A DNA stretch of 6,965 bases from CAZEZY01 sp964516635. GTDB taxonomy: Bacteria; Pseudomonadota; Gammaproteobacteria; Burkholderiales; Burkholderiaceae_C. Location of the stretch: assembly GCA_964516635.1 (NCBI GenBank), contig CAZEZY010000124.1, positions 1-6,965 of the forward strand, in the 5' to 3' direction. This document shows, one piece after another, positions 5,489 to 6,965 of the stretch (positions are counted from its first letter, which is position 1; the number at the start of each line of letters is the position of its first letter). The translations under genes and the position numbers were made by a program. A model generated the notes under the pieces. The model was not told where the DNA came from. It saw only the letters and a program-made list of their open reading frames with translations, and searched no databases.

Positions 5489-6450
5489 GTTTGATCTTTT
5501 ATCAGGACAGCCTCCGCAGGCTGAATGTCAATACACGCGGAGGAAGTCCCAGCCCACACAAGCTATGCATGCTGCTGGCTGTCTTTGATCTGGCGCGAGC
5601 AGGGCTTCTGGTCGACAACCGAATTGTGTTTGGTCCTCAGTTGCTTGAGCGGTATCAGCAATTTTTCAACGCCGTCAAATCCTCAACCGATCACTCCAAT
5701 CCTTACTTCCCGTTTTTTCACCTGACTGGCCAGTTGCGTGGGGGTGGCGCCAGTTTCTGGCATCTGCAGGCTTTGCCTGGGCGTGAAAGCGTGCTTGCCC
5801 ACATGAAGACAGCGCGCAGCCTGTCGGACATCACGTCAAACATTGCCTATGCTGCCCTTGATCCAGAGCTTTTTGCATTGATTCAGGACCGTGCTTCGCT
5901 CGATGCTTTATCCGACACGATTGCCAGTCACTGGCTAGATCGAGGACTGCAGGACTTGCGGCAAGTGGCGGCCAAGGCCAGTGAAATCAGTCGCTACGAG
6001 TACCAGCTGCGGCAACTCAACATGGTACTGGCGAAGGAAGGGCCAGCACCCGCTTATGTGCGAGATCCGGCATTCCGCCGTGTGGTGACCGAGATTTACG
6101 ACTATCGCTGTGCGGCCACTGGGGTGCGTATTCTGTTGCCCACCGGCGAGGCCATGGTGGAGGCGGCACACATTCACCCCTTTAGTGAAGCCGGTGATGA
6201 CGATCCGCGCAATGGGCTGGCGCTGACGCCCAACATTCACTGGGCGATGGACAAAAACCTGATTGCGCCAGGGCCAGACTTGCGTTGGCACATCAGCTCG
6301 GCGCTGGACGATCGCATTCCGGATTTTCATCAGCTCACCTCATTGGCCGGCAGAGAACTGATCTTGCCCAGAGCGCCACGCTTTTATCCCAAGGGGGACG
6401 TGCTGAAATGGCGGTTGGAGCGTTTGAAAAGCGCGTCAAGACCCACCTGA
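5485..6450 (+). CDS. HNH endonuclease with N-terminal PHK/PFFHL domain (putative type IV-like restriction enzyme)
   Basis: The product has 321 residues in two parts. Residues 1-100 (LNVNTRGGSPSPHKLCMLLAV at about 13-33, then PYFPFFHL at 73-80 and FWHL at 91-94) resemble the N-terminal domain of stand-alone predicted restriction endonucleases of the COG3440 type. They recall, more distantly, the sulfur-binding domain of phosphorothioate-dependent McrA-like enzymes. Residues about 190-262 are an HNH domain: RDPAFRRVVTEIYDYRCAATG, then VEAAHI with His229, Asn243 in DPRNG, and NIHWAMDKNLI with His252. The expected H-N-H residues are therefore present and it should be a metal-dependent DNase. It starts within the HIT stop codon and is followed 19 bases later by a DUF2130 gene. 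Several stretches are near 45-52% GC, below the neighbours. The nuclease family is confident; the modified-DNA target is inference. Confidence 0.88.
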   Translation: MSLIFYQDSLRRLNVNTRGGSPSPHKLCMLLAVFDLARAGLLVDNRIVFGPQLLERYQQFFNAVKSSTDHSNPYFPFFHLTGQLRGGGASFWHLQALPGRESVLAHMKTARSLSDITSNIAYAALDPELFALIQDRASLDALSDTIASHWLDRGLQDLRQVAAKASEISRYEYQLRQLNMVLAKEGPAPAYVRDPAFRRVVTEIYDYRCAATGVRILLPTGEAMVEAAHIHPFSEAGDDDPRNGLALTPNIHWAMDKNLIAPGPDLRWHISSALDDRIPDFHQLTSLAGRELILPRAPRFYPKGDVLKWRLERLKSASRPT

Positions 6451-6469
6451 ACGATGGAAGTCAATGACC

Positions 6470-6965
6470 ATGAACGACATCATCTGCCCGCACTGCGGCA
6501 AAGCCTTCAAGATCGACGAGGCGGGCTATGCCGACATCCTCAAGCAGGTGCGCGACAGCGACTTCGAGCACCAGTTGCACGAACGGCTGGCACTGGCCGA
6601 GCGCGACAAGCAGTCCGCCGTGGAGTTGGCCCGTGCGCAGATGACCGCCGAATGGCAGAAGCAGACGGCAGCGCGCGAAGCGGAAATCCAGCAACTGAAA
6701 TCGCAGCTGGAAGCCGGTGAGGTCAATCGCCAGCTGGCCGTGATCCAGGCCCTGGCCGATGTGGAGAAGCAGCGCGACGCCCTGGCCAGCGAACTGGAGC
6801 GCGCCCGCCTGGAAAAGCAGCTGGCCGAGCAATCGCTGAAGGACCGGTACGAAACCCAGATCAAGGACCGTGACGACGCCATCGAGCGGTTGCGCGACAT
6901 GAAGGCGCGCCTCTCCACCAAGATGGTGGGCGAAACCCTGGAGCAGCACTGCGAGACCGAGTTCA
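6470..6965 (+). CDS. DUF2130 family protein, N-terminal part
   Basis: The first 165 codons are visible; the gene runs off the window. It begins MNDIICPHCGKAFKIDEAGY, a half zinc-ribbon with Cys6 and Cys9, typical of DUF2130 (COG4487) proteins. Residues about 30-145 are a long charged coiled coil rich in Glu, Gln, Lys, Arg and Ala. The stretch MKARLSTKMVGETLEQHCETEF at the window end matches, from memory, the start of the conserved DUF2130 domain. That domain may have a restriction-endonuclease-like fold, but I cannot confirm this here. A GGAAG site at 6456-6460 lies 9 bases before this ATG; an in-frame ATG at 6464 would be too close. The gene is 19 bases behind the HNH gene and probably co-transcribed. 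GC is high again (about 67% in sampled lines). Confidence 0.85.
   Translation, partial: MNDIICPHCGKAFKIDEAGYADILKQVRDSDFEHQLHERLALAERDKQSAVELARAQMTAEWQKQTAAREAEIQQLKSQLEAGEVNRQLAVIQALADVEKQRDALASELERARLEKQLAEQSLKDRYETQIKDRDDAIERLRDMKARLSTKMVGETLEQHCETEF

Noticed and set aside
6461..6949. Minus-strand open frame of 162 codons at the window end
   Set aside because: It is opposite the DUF2130 coiled coil; its leucine/glutamine-rich text is the antisense of a repetitive helix sequence.
2899..6965. A genomic island integrated at tRNA-His
   Set aside because: No second copy of the tRNA 3' end, integrase or transposase was found, so integration at the tRNA is unsupported within this window.

Overview
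The window looks like part of a GC-rich betaproteobacterial chromosome, most likely Burkholderiales and perhaps Comamonadaceae. This rests on the high GC of most genes, the HU gene style (MNKSELVEHI...), and the order HU - tRNA-Val - PpiD - tRNA-His, which I recall from that group. The assignment is inference from family resemblance; no search was run.

Positions 1-2936 are a housekeeping block. It opens with the C-terminal end of a tartrate/D-malate/isopropylmalate-type decarboxylating dehydrogenase. Next come a complete HU DNA-binding protein gene and a tRNA-Val(TAC) only 23 bases behind it. A hairpin terminator, the periplasmic-chaperone gene ppiD, and a tRNA-His(GTG) with its own near-consensus promoter and a strong terminator follow.

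Positions 2937-3255 hold no convincing gene but are rich in structure: a perfect 9-base DnaA box, a 26-bp imperfect palindrome, and a 10-bp direct repeat flanking an inverted repeat. They lead into three closely spaced plus-strand genes: a small DUF3820 protein, an MscS-type mechanosensitive channel, and an SGNH/GDSL esterase lipoprotein (gaps of 36 and 3 bases). This looks like an envelope-related operon.

After an AT-rich 70-base gap comes a second plus-strand cluster: a HIT-family hydrolase, an HNH nuclease that overlaps it by 4 bases (ATGA), and, 19 bases later, a DUF2130 protein (zinc-ribbon-like start plus long coiled coil) that runs off the window. The HNH protein carries an N-terminal PHK/PFFHL domain resembling the one in stand-alone restriction endonucleases and, more loosely, the sulfur-binding domains of type IV enzymes. 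This HIT-HNH-DUF2130 set is the best candidate here for a little-described nuclease or defence system. The HIT-HNH pair is visibly less GC-rich than its neighbours on both sides, which suggests separate acquisition. The defence role is inference.
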